From NCBI GenBank assembly GCA_000436255.1, contig HF990764.1:1-36425 (forward strand): 36,425 bases of DNA, given 5' to 3'. The stretch is from Clostridium sp. CAG:1193. GTDB lineage: Bacteria; Bacillota_I; Bacilli_A; RF39; UBA660. Shown here in pieces: positions 1 to 6,940 of this stretch. Each line of letters opens with the position of its first letter. Position 1 is the first letter of the stretch. The notes under the pieces are model-generated. The model saw nothing but the letters and a program-made list of their open reading frames with translations. It was not told where the DNA came from and ran no database searches. The translations under genes and the position numbers were made by a program.

Positions 1-294
1 TGATAAGTCTTTTACTATAATTGCATTAATTCTTCCTGAAACTACATCACTAAACATTTCTTGAAAACTAGGTCTATCAAATGTAGTTCCAGAATATCCA
101 TCATCTACATAATAATCTACTATAGTAGCATTAGGTAAATTATTAACATATTCTGTAAGCATTTCTTTCTGATTTATTATTGTATTTGATTCATTATCAT
201 CTAAATCATCAAATGATCTTCTTGTATAAATACCTACATTCCATTTTTTATCAGAATTAATACGACTTTGTTTTTTATTTCCTCTTCCAGACAT
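1..294 (-). CDS. Large serine recombinase, N-terminal part (cut by window edge)
   Basis: The 98 visible residues are the start of a large serine site-specific recombinase, the enzyme that would integrate and excise the element. The resolvase signature IYTRRS lies at residues 22-27, making Ser27 the likely nucleophile. It is followed by the family pattern of a Gln/Lys helix, DDGYSGT and FDRPSF, and then the I-V-K-D-L-S strand at the edge. The catalytic domain continues beyond base 1, so the zinc-ribbon and coiled-coil parts cannot be judged. The start is supported by AAGGGAAGA just upstream. It is the last gene of the left-hand regulatory block, consistent with an ICE integrase at one end. Confidence 0.9.
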   Translation of the reverse strand, partial: MSGRGNKKQSRINSDKKWNVGIYTRRSFDDLDDNESNTIINQKEMLTEYVNNLPNATIVDYYVDDGYSGTTFDRPSFQEMFSDVVSGRINAIIVKDLS

Positions 295-363
295 ATTAAT
301 CTTCCCTTTCAAATTATAGCTAAATTGTATTTCAAATTAAGATAAAACTCTAAGGTGCAAAAT

Positions 364-630
364 TTACTTATATAAGCTTTTTAATACATTAGTTAAGCAT
401 TCATCAGCTGTTTTTCCATTGTCAGAAAAACCTATCTGAACTAATCTTCCATTAACTTTGAAAATATAAGGATTTTTTACTTTATTTAAAAAATCAAGTA
501 TTCGTTCGTTACTTGATTTTCTTTTGTCTATCTTAATATCTGTTATTTCATCAACATCTTCTAGTTGAATATCTTCTAAAGATATTTTTCTACATCTTTC
601 TAATTTATCTTTTAATTCATCTATATTCAT
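364..630 (-). CDS. Small conserved ICE protein (DUF6870-like)
   Basis: An 88-residue soluble, charged protein. From memory it resembles the small DUF6870-type proteins often encoded beside serine recombinases in Clostridia ICEs, which share a 'KIDxxxxxxERIxDFLxxVKNPY' middle and a 'VxISFxDxxxTxxExLxxxL' end. Here IKIDKRKSSNERILDFL (residues 32-48) and VKNPY are visible. Function unknown; the position just upstream of the recombinase suggests a role in excision or its control, but that is inference. The ribosome site is AGGAGGGTTTTCT before the ATG. A motif shared with two other gene ends lies just after the stop (bases 351-366). Confidence 0.7.
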   Translation of the reverse strand: MNIDELKDKLERCRKISLEDIQLEDVDEITDIKIDKRKSSNERILDFLNKVKNPYIFKVNGRLVQIGFSDNGKTADECLTNVLKSLYK

Positions 631-641
631 AGAAAACCCTC

Positions 642-845
642 CTACTCAACTTCAACATAATCACCATCAATATAAATGACTTGTTTTAAATAAATTTCAA
701 ATTTTCTATAATCTTCCATCTGTTTAGTTTTAATAAAAAAATCAGTTAATTCCTTTTTAACTGATGGTTTGTTGTATCCTCCAACTAACATGGTTATTAC
801 ACGACCATTATTAATAATAGTTGCTTTATATGTCTTTCTCTTCAT
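642..845 (-). CDS. Hypothetical small basic protein
   Basis: A 67-residue protein starting MKRKTYKATIINNGRVITM. No family is recognised. It looks like one small beta-rich domain with no membrane segment or Cys cluster. Its ATG lies inside the last codons of the upstream 47-residue ORF (about 20-base overlap), so the two are probably translationally coupled. It is part of the small-gene string between the ArpU-like regulator and the recombinase. Confidence 0.6.
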   Translation of the reverse strand: MKRKTYKATIINNGRVITMLVGGYNKPSVKKELTDFFIKTKQMEDYRKFEIYLKQVIYIDGDYVEVE

Positions 846-969
846 CTTGATTCCTCTTTCTTAAATTTTCTTCCATTTCTTGATCAGCCCACGAAGCTAC
901 CTTACAAGAACATATTGTGAATAATCCAAGTAGTATTAATAAAACAATTCCTAATATTTTTCCAAACAT
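826..969 (-). CDS. 47-residue membrane or lipoprotein-like peptide
   Basis: A short ORF with a very strong ribosome site (AGGAGGATAAT before ATG). The peptide begins MFGKILGIVLLILLGLF, a single hydrophobic segment, followed by TICSCK and a charged tail (EMEENLRKRNQDEEK). The ICSC stretch could be a weak lipobox, or the segment may be a plain N-terminal anchor. It overlaps the start of the next gene by about 20 bases. Its ribosome site abuts an intrinsic terminator, and terminator plus ribosome site are one copy of a 46-bp repeat also found before the parB-like gene. Function unknown. Confidence 0.6.
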   Translation of the reverse strand: MFGKILGIVLLILLGLFTICSCKVASWADQEMEENLRKRNQDEEKDI

Positions 970-973
970 ATTA

Positions 974-1019
974 TCCTCCTATTTTTAGACACAAAAAAAC
1001 ACACCTAAAAAGATGTGTA
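974..1019 (-). repeat. 46-bp direct repeat, copy 1: terminator plus ribosome site
   Basis: Identical over 46 bases to 36141-36186 and in the same orientation. On the minus strand it holds a hairpin with arms at 1012-1018 and 999-1005 (7 bp, one G-T pair, 6-base loop), a T-run at 993-998, then AGGAGGA at 974-980 serving the 47-residue ORF. It is a complete terminator-then-ribosome-site module. Confidence 0.85.
993..1018 (-). terminator. Intrinsic terminator in repeat copy 1
   Basis: A 7-bp stem (ACACATC / GGTGTGT), 6-base loop and seven T's on the minus strand. It lies about 10 bases after the stop of the ArpU-like gene and directly before the ribosome site of the next ORF. With no room for a promoter between, downstream expression must come from read-through. 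Confidence 0.75.
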
Positions 1020-1028
1020 TTAAGGTCA

Positions 1029-1460
1029 TTATTTTAATACAGCTATATTAAGTGCTAATGCAAATTTAATAATACAACTTTTTTTAATCTGATCTAATGT
1101 ATTATGTGTTATAGCTAATTGTTCTTCCATAACAAATTCTGTATTACCTAAGAAGAATATTCCTTTAAATAATTGTTGCTCTGCTATAGTAAAATTATCT
1201 ACTATTTTTAAAACAATATTTAAATATTCAATAAATTCTTCTTCAGATTCTATTTTTTTCAGCACATACCTTTCTATAGGAGATGTAGAAAGATTACTCA
1301 TTTGAACTTTAATTTCACTTAAATGAGATGTAATACTCGGTGGTAGTACATTTAGATACCTAAAGTAATTCTCCTCAAACTTCTCCATAAACTCGTTGAC
1401 TTTCTTTCTGGTTTCTTTGTAATCATACTTCTTAATCACTTCACTACTCAATACTTTCAT
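1029..1460 (-). CDS. ArpU/sigma-region-4-like transcription regulator
   Basis: A 143-residue protein. The last ~60 residues fit the ArpU/RinA-type phage and ICE late regulators: a helix 'FTIAEQQLFKGIFF', then a helix-turn-helix 'MEEQLAITHNTLDQIKKSCIIKFALAL' ending in the family's 'K..I.K.A.AL.I.V' pattern. These proteins activate late operons such as phage packaging or conjugation genes; which operon it acts on here is not visible. The start is MKVLSSEV because GGAGGT sits 5 bases before that ATG; an upstream in-frame ATG lies inside the ribosome site and is rejected. It follows a leader peptide and attenuator (1478-1611) and is followed by the repeat terminator. Confidence 0.65.
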   Translation of the reverse strand: MKVLSSEVIKKYDYKETRKKVNEFMEKFEENYFRYLNVLPPSITSHLSEIKVQMSNLSTSPIERYVLKKIESEEEFIEYLNIVLKIVDNFTIAEQQLFKGIFFLGNTEFVMEEQLAITHNTLDQIKKSCIIKFALALNIAVLK

Positions 1461-1477
1461 AATGACCTCCATTGATT

Positions 1478-1524
1478 AAAAAAGAAGAGCAGACAATTTA
1501 CTAAGAATAAATACTGCTCTTCTT
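1478..1524 (-). terminator. Attenuator hairpin upstream of the ArpU-like gene
   Basis: Perfect 11-bp stem (AAGAAGAGCAG / CTGCTCTTCTT at 1514-1524 and 1482-1492), 21-base loop, then a T-run. The ribosome site of the ArpU-like gene (1465-1470) follows directly. The 5' arm and loop lie inside the leader ORF, whose stop codon is in the loop, so a translating ribosome would cover the 5' arm. Confidence 0.75.
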
Positions 1525-1611
1525 AATCTCTAGATTTTTTGGGACTAAGTCCTTAATGAAACTTTTAGGTCTTAATGACAATTGTAATTCATCATACACA
1601 ATTATTTTCAT
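1501..1611 (-). CDS. 36-residue leader peptide of an attenuator
   Basis: ORF of 36 codons starting MKIIVYDELQLSLRPKSF with ribosome site GAGGGTGATC before its ATG. It begins about 40 bases downstream of a good promoter and ends (TAG at 1501-1503) inside the loop of the terminator hairpin 1482-1524. The placement fits a regulatory leader peptide: translation to the stop would open the terminator and allow transcription into the ArpU-like gene. It may instead be a functional micro-protein. No family is recognised. Confidence 0.55.
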   Translation of the reverse strand: MKIIVYDELQLSLRPKSFIKDLVPKNLEIKKSSIYS

Positions 1612-1656
1612 ACAGGATCACCCTCAATCTATATAAAAACCATTAAATTGTTATTT

Positions 1657-1684
1657 ATAATATCACTTTTTTTGATAAAGTCAA
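1657..1684 (-). promoter_or_regulatory. Promoter for leader peptide and ArpU-like operon
   Basis: Minus strand -35 TTGACT (1679-1684), 16-base spacer, -10 TATTAT (1657-1662). Transcription would start near 1650, 40 bases before the leader ATG. This is the only clear promoter for the block down to the recombinase. Confidence 0.7.
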
Positions 1685-1697
1685 TAACATTTAATGA

Positions 1698-1732
1698 AAA
1701 ATAAAACAATTAACCTCTTCAGCTAATTGTTT
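1698..1732 (-). terminator. Terminator after the 105-residue gene
   Basis: Stem AAACAATTA / TAATTGTTT (9 bp, 1704-1712 and 1724-1732) followed on the minus strand by TATTTTT. It separates the 105-residue gene from the ArpU promoter. The ~80 bases between stop and terminator contain an open frame without a start (see findings). Confidence 0.6.
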
Positions 1733-1816
1733 CATTTTACTACATTTTACCACCATGAAATTTATTTTCAATACCAATTAATATACCAAAATAACTACCA
1801 AAAATAGTACCAAAAA

Positions 1817-2134
1817 TTATTTTATGGTTTTACATTTATTAATTATATATTCAATACTTTCATTATTTATTAAGTCATTTAACTCATTAAAATATAAATC
1901 TGCTTCTTCTTCATTAACAATTTTTTTATACATTAGAGGACAAGCAATCTTATTTTTTTTCTTAATATATAAATAACCTTCAAATTCATTTGTATCTAAA
2001 AGTTTATTTATCATAACTCCAATATTACCATCTTCAATATTAAGTTGAGTTGTTTTATATAATTCTTTATTTATTTCTTTATCTATAGGTGTAGTATAAT
2101 TGTTTAACTCAACAATAATTTCTTCAATATTCAT
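1817..2134 (-). CDS. Hypothetical acidic protein, 105 aa
   Basis: Starts MNIEEIIVELNNYT with ribosome site AGAGGTGG. It is Glu/Asn-rich, mostly helical in appearance, with no membrane segment or recognised motif. A longer in-frame start (to 2233) is rejected because a good promoter and a palindrome occupy that stretch. It has its own promoter and terminator, so it is a single-gene unit between two regulatory genes, and may serve as a small effector controlled by the neighbouring XRE proteins (inference). Confidence 0.55.
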   Translation of the reverse strand: MNIEEIIVELNNYTTPIDKEINKELYKTTQLNIEDGNIGVMINKLLDTNEFEGYLYIKKKNKIACPLMYKKIVNEEEADLYFNELNDLINNESIEYIINKCKTIK

Positions 2135-2149
2135 AATTCCACCTCTAAT

Positions 2150-2161
2150 AACGAATTCGTT
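2150..2161. promoter_or_regulatory. 12-bp palindrome, candidate operator
   Basis: AACGAATTCGTT is a perfect palindrome placed between the -10 box (2172-2177) and the ribosome site of the 105-residue gene, where a repressor would block initiation. It does not match the Gram-positive LexA box. One of the adjacent XRE proteins is the natural candidate ligand. Confidence 0.4.
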
Positions 2162-2171
2162 TGTATTTAGT

Positions 2172-2199
2172 ATTATAACAAAATTCTTTTCATATTCAA
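2172..2199 (-). promoter_or_regulatory. Promoter of the 105-residue gene
   Basis: Minus strand -35 TTGAAT (2194-2199), 16-base spacer, perfect -10 TATAAT (2172-2177). Its position supports the short MNIEEII start. Confidence 0.7.
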
Positions 2200-2262
2200 C
2201 TATATTCATAACAATTATATTAAATATTATCATTTAATAATACTAATAGTTAATTATATATA

Positions 2263-2967
2263 TTATGTAAGATCCTCACTATTTAATTTTATAATATCAG
2301 TATATGTTTTATCATTTATTTTATACTCAATTTCATAATACCAATTATTAACATTTTTGACTACTTCTTTCGGAAATAGTTCATCATATCCTTTTCTTTC
2401 TGTACTAACACCAGTTAAGAATGTATTTGATGAAATGATTAATCTATCATCACTTTTTAAAGCAACTCTAGTTATATTATCTTTTGAAATATCTGGATTC
2501 TTAATCTCACATTGACCGAACATAATATAGTATAATCCATTATCTCTCAAAAATAAGATATGTTCATATTTGAAATTTTCTGTTTCTCCTGATAATTCAT
2601 ATCCAAGATCCTTATTTTCATTTAGCCATAAAAGTCCCAAAACTAAGATAATAAAAACTGGAATAACACATAACTTTAATAGATTCTTTTTTAATCTTCT
2701 TTGCTTACCCATTTTCATTAATACAAGTTCACCATCGTGTATATCTTCTTTTTTAGTACCTTTATGACCGTTTAATAATTCATACCATTTAATTTTAAAT
2801 TGATTACATAATGCAACCATTAATTCTGTATCAAAAGTATATTTTCCTTTTTCTAACTTTTTAATTATATTACTAGAAACATTGATGTTATCTGCAAGTT
2901 GTTCTTGTGTCAGATGATTTTCTTCTCTTAACTGGGCAATAAAATCACCAATTACTTTTCTATTCAT
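2263..2967 (-). CDS. Membrane-anchored XRE-family regulator, 234 aa
   Basis: Residues 6-62 form an XRE/Cro helix-turn-helix (IAQLREENHLTQEQLADNI, then a recognition helix SSNIIKKLEKGKY). A basic stretch (KQRRLKKNL) leads into one membrane segment at about 98-116. The remaining ~115 residues should lie outside the cell and contain one Cys, with no recognised domain. This is a one-component sensor design: DNA-binding inside, sensing outside. It sits between the divergent double-XRE gene and the 105-residue gene, so it may set the on/off state of the element. The ribosome site is GGAGAAAG. The external ligand is unknown. Confidence 0.75.
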   Translation of the reverse strand: MNRKVIGDFIAQLREENHLTQEQLADNINVSSNIIKKLEKGKYTFDTELMVALCNQFKIKWYELLNGHKGTKKEDIHDGELVLMKMGKQRRLKKNLLKLCVIPVFIILVLGLLWLNENKDLGYELSGETENFKYEHILFLRDNGLYYIMFGQCEIKNPDISKDNITRVALKSDDRLIISSNTFLTGVSTERKGYDELFPKEVVKNVNNWYYEIEYKINDKTYTDIIKLNSEDLT

Positions 2968-3012
2968 ATTTCTTTCTCCATATTAATTTTTTAAAACAAT
3001 TATAACATCATT

Positions 3013-3321
3013 TTAATACTCTAAACTTATAAAATTCAAAAAGTTTTCAAATAATCTAATCTTCTTTAAATTTTTAACAATAAAATATAATCCTATCATT
3101 TCAGCTACATATAATACAACAGTAAAATCTATAGCCATTCCAGGACTCATTATAGATGGTGCAAAGTCTTTAGGAATACCCATTAAATTACAAAAACTAA
3201 CACCTAGATTGTAATCAAATATACCTAGTACAATTAATAATCCAACTATTGCTGAAATTATTAATGATTTAACTATTATTAAAATTACATCTTCAAAATC
3301 TAAATACATATATATACTCAT
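3013..3321 (-). CDS. Small membrane protein, two segments
   Basis: About 102 residues from MSIYMYLDFEDVILI, with hydrophobic segments near residues 9-30 and 63-80 separated by a loop with one Cys, and a basic C-terminal end. No family is recognised. Start choice is uncertain: a GTG at 3354 extends it by 11 codons but sits almost on the predicted transcription start (-10 at 3363-3368), and neither start has a clear ribosome site. It is divergent from the double-XRE gene and upstream of the membrane XRE gene, so it could be a partner of that sensor (inference). Confidence 0.5.
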   Translation of the reverse strand: MSIYMYLDFEDVILIIVKSLIISAIVGLLIVLGIFDYNLGVSFCNLMGIPKDFAPSIMSPGMAIDFTVVLYVAEMIGLYFIVKNLKKIRLFENFLNFISLEY

Positions 3322-3362
3322 TTCATTTTGGATCAGGATACTGCATTTGATCACTTAGTTAC

Positions 3363-3371
3363 ATTATATCA
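3363..3371 (-). promoter_or_regulatory. Extended -10 promoter, divergent intergenic region
   Basis: TGATATAAT on the minus strand (TGnTATAAT type), with no good -35. It would serve the small membrane protein. The 80-base gap it lies in must also hold the plus-strand promoter of the double-XRE gene, so the two are likely controlled together. Confidence 0.45.
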
Positions 3372-3447
3372 CATTTTTACAATATGACCCATAGAAACAA
3401 TAGTATTTCAATAAAAAATGGGAAAATTAATATAGGTGATAGAAATG

Positions 3448-3870
3448 ATGTTAAATAACAATCTTAAATATTGTAGAGAAGAATTAGAAATGACTCAAGA
3501 AGAACTTGGTTATGTTTTTGGTGTTGCTGGATCAACAGTTGCAGGTTGGGAAAATAACAATGATACAATGCCGTTACCTAAAATGGTAAAGTTTGCAAAT
3601 CAGTATCACTACTCTCTTGATTACATTACAGGTCTATCTAGAAAAAATGAATATACTAAAATTGATAAACTAGATAAAAAGAAAGTTGGAACTAAACTTA
3701 AATCTTTAAGAAAACAATTAGGATTAACTCAACAGCAGATTGCTGATGAATGTATGATTACTCAACAATCATACAGTTTATATGAAAATGGTAAAAGTTT
3801 AGTTACTTCACTTGTGTTATACACTATTTGCTATAATCATAAATTATCAATAGATAATATTTTAAAATAA
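3448..3870 (+). CDS. Tandem double-XRE repressor-like protein
   Basis: The only convincing plus-strand gene. Its 140 residues hold two complete XRE helix-turn-helix domains: about 4-58 (LKYCREELEMTQEELGYVFGV) and 81-138 (LKSLRKQLGLTQQQIADECMI), joined by a Lys/Asp linker. There is no protease or dimer domain, so this is not a classic CI or ImmR repressor; two DNA-binding units in one chain could grip two half-sites alone. The start is the ATG after AGGTGATAG; a GTG at 3436 lies in the ribosome site. It is divergent from the regulatory genes to its left and convergent with hsdS, sharing a two-way terminator. Likely an immunity or maintenance repressor (inference). Confidence 0.75.
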   Translation: MLNNNLKYCREELEMTQEELGYVFGVAGSTVAGWENNNDTMPLPKMVKFANQYHYSLDYITGLSRKNEYTKIDKLDKKKVGTKLKSLRKQLGLTQQQIADECMITQQSYSLYENGKSLVTSLVLYTICYNHKLSIDNILK

Positions 3871-3901
3871 ATAGAAGATTGATGTTAATCTTCTATTTTT
3901 A
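3871..3901. terminator. Bidirectional terminator between the XRE gene and hsdS
   Basis: Perfect 10-bp stem ATAGAAGATT / AATCTTCTAT (3871-3880, 3887-3896), T-run on the plus side and a weaker one on the minus side. The last hsdS codons and stop lie inside the stem. Confidence 0.8.
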
Positions 3902-5078
3902 TTTGACCATTTACCATTAAAGGTAATAAAAAATTATAATACCTCTTTAATTTTTCTATTTCTTTAATACATAAAACAATTTCTGAAAATAACGGATTTA
4001 TTAGTTGTGAAAAATTTGCAAAATATTTCTCTTCATATGGAAAATTGATATAAGGAATAGATGAACTTGCGTGTTTTAATACAGAACCACTTGCATATTT
4101 TTCTATAGTTTTTCTTACATATTCAGATCTAAATAAAAAATATAACAATCCATTAGAAATTTCTTTATTTAAAGATACGGCTTTTTTTATTCCTGTAGAA
4201 AATACTCCGTCATACCCAATTCCAACCCTGCCTACACTTCCATCAAATGATATTAAAACTTCATCATAGTTTACTCGTGATGAAATAGAATCATCGTCTA
4301 AAATATATATAGGATTTTTTGTATCTAAATCACTTACTCTAAAAAATTGTACAGAATTATCAATTGATTTTTCTAAATAATTATCACTCCCAGGTTCATA
4401 TCCTTTTTTTAAATCACACAATTCAGTAATATTTTTTATTATCCATGACTTGGGTACTTTTCTCTTGCAGATATCAGAAAATTCAAGGTTTTCATTCACA
4501 TATGCATATTGAGTAAACCAATAATTGTATAAGGTATCTCCAATTGAATTTAAAGTCTCAATAATTTTATTATTTAACAAAATATTATCATTAATATTTT
4601 TTAAAATTTTTGCTTTATCATCTTGTGAATCATCAATTATTGGTATATCTAGATTTTCTAAATCCGGAATATTTAAATTACTTACTATTGAACCGGTTTT
4701 ATCAACACGATGGATTTGAGTTTGAACATAATTTGATCTAAGTATATTTAATATATAATATGGATTATATCTTTCTTTATTAATTTTCAATAATACCAGT
4801 CTTTGTCCTAAACAACATTTAAAATTTGGTGGTACTATACCTACAACTCCCATAGGTGCTTCTCTGCTTATTATAATATCTCCCTCTTCTGGTTTTGCTC
4901 TTTTAACTCTTGAATTATATGTGCTTTCATCTACATATGATAGATTTTTAATATCAATATTTCCATCCACTAGATTATAATTTCTTATAACAGGTATACC
5001 AGAAGTTTTCCACTCAGGAGTTGAATGAGGACAATCAATTATAGCATTGCATAATTCTGATAGTTTTTTAATTTCCAT
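3885..5078 (-). CDS. hsdS: Type I restriction-modification specificity subunit
   Basis: HsdS chooses the DNA target for the HsdM/HsdR complex. About 397 residues in the usual arrangement: a first target-recognition domain (~1-150, with GDIIISREAPMGVVG and CLGQRL patterns), a central helix (~152-190, ILKNINDNILLNNKIIETLNS), a second recognition domain (~205-355, with SFDGSVGRVG), and a C-terminal helix ending LLPLMVNGQIKIED. Normal length, apparently intact, so the system should recognise a two-part sequence. The start MEIKKLSEL follows AAGGAGGACAAAGAAA; an 11-codon longer start is rejected because it lies upstream of that site. It overlaps the small Cys-rich ORF by 11 bases. No inverted second hsdS copy is present, so shuffling is not indicated here. 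Confidence 0.92.
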   Translation of the reverse strand: MEIKKLSELCNAIIDCPHSTPEWKTSGIPVIRNYNLVDGNIDIKNLSYVDESTYNSRVKRAKPEEGDIIISREAPMGVVGIVPPNFKCCLGQRLVLLKINKERYNPYYILNILRSNYVQTQIHRVDKTGSIVSNLNIPDLENLDIPIIDDSQDDKAKILKNINDNILLNNKIIETLNSIGDTLYNYWFTQYAYVNENLEFSDICKRKVPKSWIIKNITELCDLKKGYEPGSDNYLEKSIDNSVQFFRVSDLDTKNPIYILDDDSISSRVNYDEVLISFDGSVGRVGIGYDGVFSTGIKKAVSLNKEISNGLLYFLFRSEYVRKTIEKYASGSVLKHASSSIPYINFPYEEKYFANFSQLINPLFSEIVLCIKEIEKLKRYYNFLLPLMVNGQIKIED

Positions 5079-5304
5079 TTTCTTTGTCCTCCTTTGCTTG
5101 AAGTTTTTCATATTGTTTTTTCCATTTTAGTGATGGTCTCTTGCATATATTATCCTTTGATACAAATGCACAAACATTTTCAATATAGCAATTCTTACAT
5201 ATATCTGGATTTAGCTGTCTACAGCCATAAGTTTGATTAATACTATCTTCTTTTTTTAATGGGGCATCAAATGGAATAATAAGATTTTTATCAATATCAC
5301 TCAT
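5068..5304 (-). CDS. Small Cys-rich protein between hsdM and hsdS
   Basis: A 78-residue ORF overlapping hsdM (8 bases) and hsdS (11 bases), so it is translated as part of the operon. Five cysteines lie in the middle: C28, C36, C39, C45 and C54, giving C-x7-C-x2-C-x5-C-x8-C; four could bind zinc or an Fe-S cluster. The C-terminal third is Lys/Glu-rich and helical. No named family is recognised. Its position suggests an accessory part of this RM system, for example control of assembly, but that is inference. Confidence 0.65.
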   Translation of the reverse strand: MSDIDKNLIIPFDAPLKKEDSINQTYGCRQLNPDICKNCYIENVCAFVSKDNICKRPSLKWKKQYEKLQAKEDKENGN

Positions 5305-6940
5305 AATTTATATGCTCCACATTGTCTTTTAAATTCTTTTCAAGTTGTTTTTTTTCATCAAATAAATTACTAAGTTCTCCTATATATTCATCAATAATGT
5401 TCTTAAATTCATCTTTTGAAAGATCTGAATACTCAATTTTAATATCAAAATATTGTGTAGCTGATAAAGAATAATCTTTTTCTTTTATATCAGAAATATT
5501 AACTAAGATACTAAAATTTTCAATTTCCTCGTTATTCAAAAAGCTACTTTGAATTTTATCTATATCATCATTGGTTAAAATTGTTCTTTGTGTTTTCCCA
5601 TCTTTAATTTTCATTCCTAATTCAGATGCATCAATCAATAATGTTTTTTCATATACTTTTGATTTGTCAATAAATATTATTGAAACACTTGTACCTGTTG
5701 TCGCAAATAAATTTGACGGCATTGAAATAACACCTTTTACCCATTTATTATCAATAATATTCATTCTAATTTCTTTTTCTATCGAACCTTTTGCTGTAAT
5801 AAAACCAGTAGGCACTACAATTGCACATTTTCCATTATCCTTCAGAGAATATAGAATATGTTGAATAAACATTAAATAAATTGCCATTGAATCTTTCTTT
5901 TTATTAGGAATATTTGGAACACCTGCAAAAAATCTTTCTCTATATTTTTCTCCAGCTAAAATATCTCTTGTATCACTAAAATCCGTTTTAAATGGCGGAT
6001 TACTAACTATATAATCAAATTGTGCCAAACGATTTTTTTCACTATTTAGGTGTGCTGGATTTACTAATGTATCACCATGAATTACATTGCTTAATGAGTG
6101 AACCAAATTATTTAAAATTAAATTTAATCTTAAAAATTCATTTGATTTTTGTGAAATATCTTGAGAATAAATTGTACAATTCTCTTCTCCTATTTGATGT
6201 GCTAATGCAAGTAAAAGAGTTCCTGAACCAGCTGCCGGATCATATAAAGTTACATTTTGAGTAGGTTCTGGTGCAATTATTTTTGCTATTATTCTTGCAA
6301 TTGAATTTGGTGTGTAATATTCTGCATATTTACCAAAGTCTTTATTATAATCTTTTATCAAATATTCAAATATGGTTGCAAAAAAATCATATTTTTCATC
6401 AAAAGCATCTTCAAAACTAAATCCAACCAATTTATTAATGATTGCTTTAAAGAAAGAATTCTTTTTGTCTGATTCAGTTATATATTGAGATAAACTGTCA
6501 AATAGTCTAATTTTCTCTTTACTGCCGGTTTTAACAGAAAATATATCAATATTGTCATTTGATATTCCTAAAAGGGCTTTATCAAATAAAGTGTAGAATT
6601 CTGGTTCAGTTACATTTTGATTATTATAAAGGTAACTAATCATATATTCCTTTTGTATTCTAGCAACATTTGGATTCATTTTCATTGTTAGAAGCTGATA
6701 TTCTTTTGGTTCAATGTTATTCAAATATTGTTCAACTTCTTTAACCGTAGTATTTTCACTAAAGTTTTTATTTACTCTTTTAACCTCATGAATAAACTTA
6801 TCATTTAAATATTTATATAAAAATATTTGAGATATAACTTTATATTCGCTTGGACTATTTCCAATTCCATTCAAAGAACAAACACTTTTTAAATCATCAA
6901 TCAATTTTTCTGTTTTTCTAACTATATCTCTTTCACTCAT
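5297..6940 (-). CDS. hsdM: Type I restriction-modification methyltransferase subunit
   Basis: HsdM transfers a methyl group from S-adenosylmethionine to adenine N6 in the HsdS target. The 547 residues show an N-terminal HsdM helical domain (~1-190), then the methylase core: DPAAGSG (234-240) for SAM and SNPPF with NPPF at 314-317, the N6-adenine catalytic motif. The C-terminal ~60 residues are helical and probably contact HsdS. Length is typical and both key motifs are intact, so an active enzyme is expected. The ATG overlaps the stop of hsdR (ATGAGTGA), and GGAG lies in the end of hsdR. Confidence 0.95.
   Translation of the reverse strand: MSERDIVRKTEKLIDDLKSVCSLNGIGNSPSEYKVISQIFLYKYLNDKFIHEVKRVNKNFSENTTVKEVEQYLNNIEPKEYQLLTMKMNPNVARIQKEYMISYLYNNQNVTEPEFYTLFDKALLGISNDNIDIFSVKTGSKEKIRLFDSLSQYITESDKKNSFFKAIINKLVGFSFEDAFDEKYDFFATIFEYLIKDYNKDFGKYAEYYTPNSIARIIAKIIAPEPTQNVTLYDPAAGSGTLLLALAHQIGEENCTIYSQDISQKSNEFLRLNLILNNLVHSLSNVIHGDTLVNPAHLNSEKNRLAQFDYIVSNPPFKTDFSDTRDILAGEKYRERFFAGVPNIPNKKKDSMAIYLMFIQHILYSLKDNGKCAIVVPTGFITAKGSIEKEIRMNIIDNKWVKGVISMPSNLFATTGTSVSIIFIDKSKVYEKTLLIDASELGMKIKDGKTQRTILTNDDIDKIQSSFLNNEEIENFSILVNISDIKEKDYSLSATQYFDIKIEYSDLSKDEFKNIIDEYIGELSNLFDEKKQLEKNLKDNVEHINYE

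Noticed and set aside
2135..2233. Longer start of the 105-aa protein
   Set aside because: A TTGAAT-16-TATAAT promoter and palindrome lie there, so it is upstream of the transcript.
2570..2767. Plus-strand ORFs lying inside minus-strand genes (for example also 4525-4719, 5571-5864, 7801-8079, 33080-33298)
   Set aside because: They are antisense shadows of well-supported genes, lack ribosome sites and have biased low-complexity translations.
3885..6940. Phase-variable hsdS shuffling locus
   Set aside because: There is one complete hsdS, with no inverted partial hsdS copy and no recombinase gene inside the operon.
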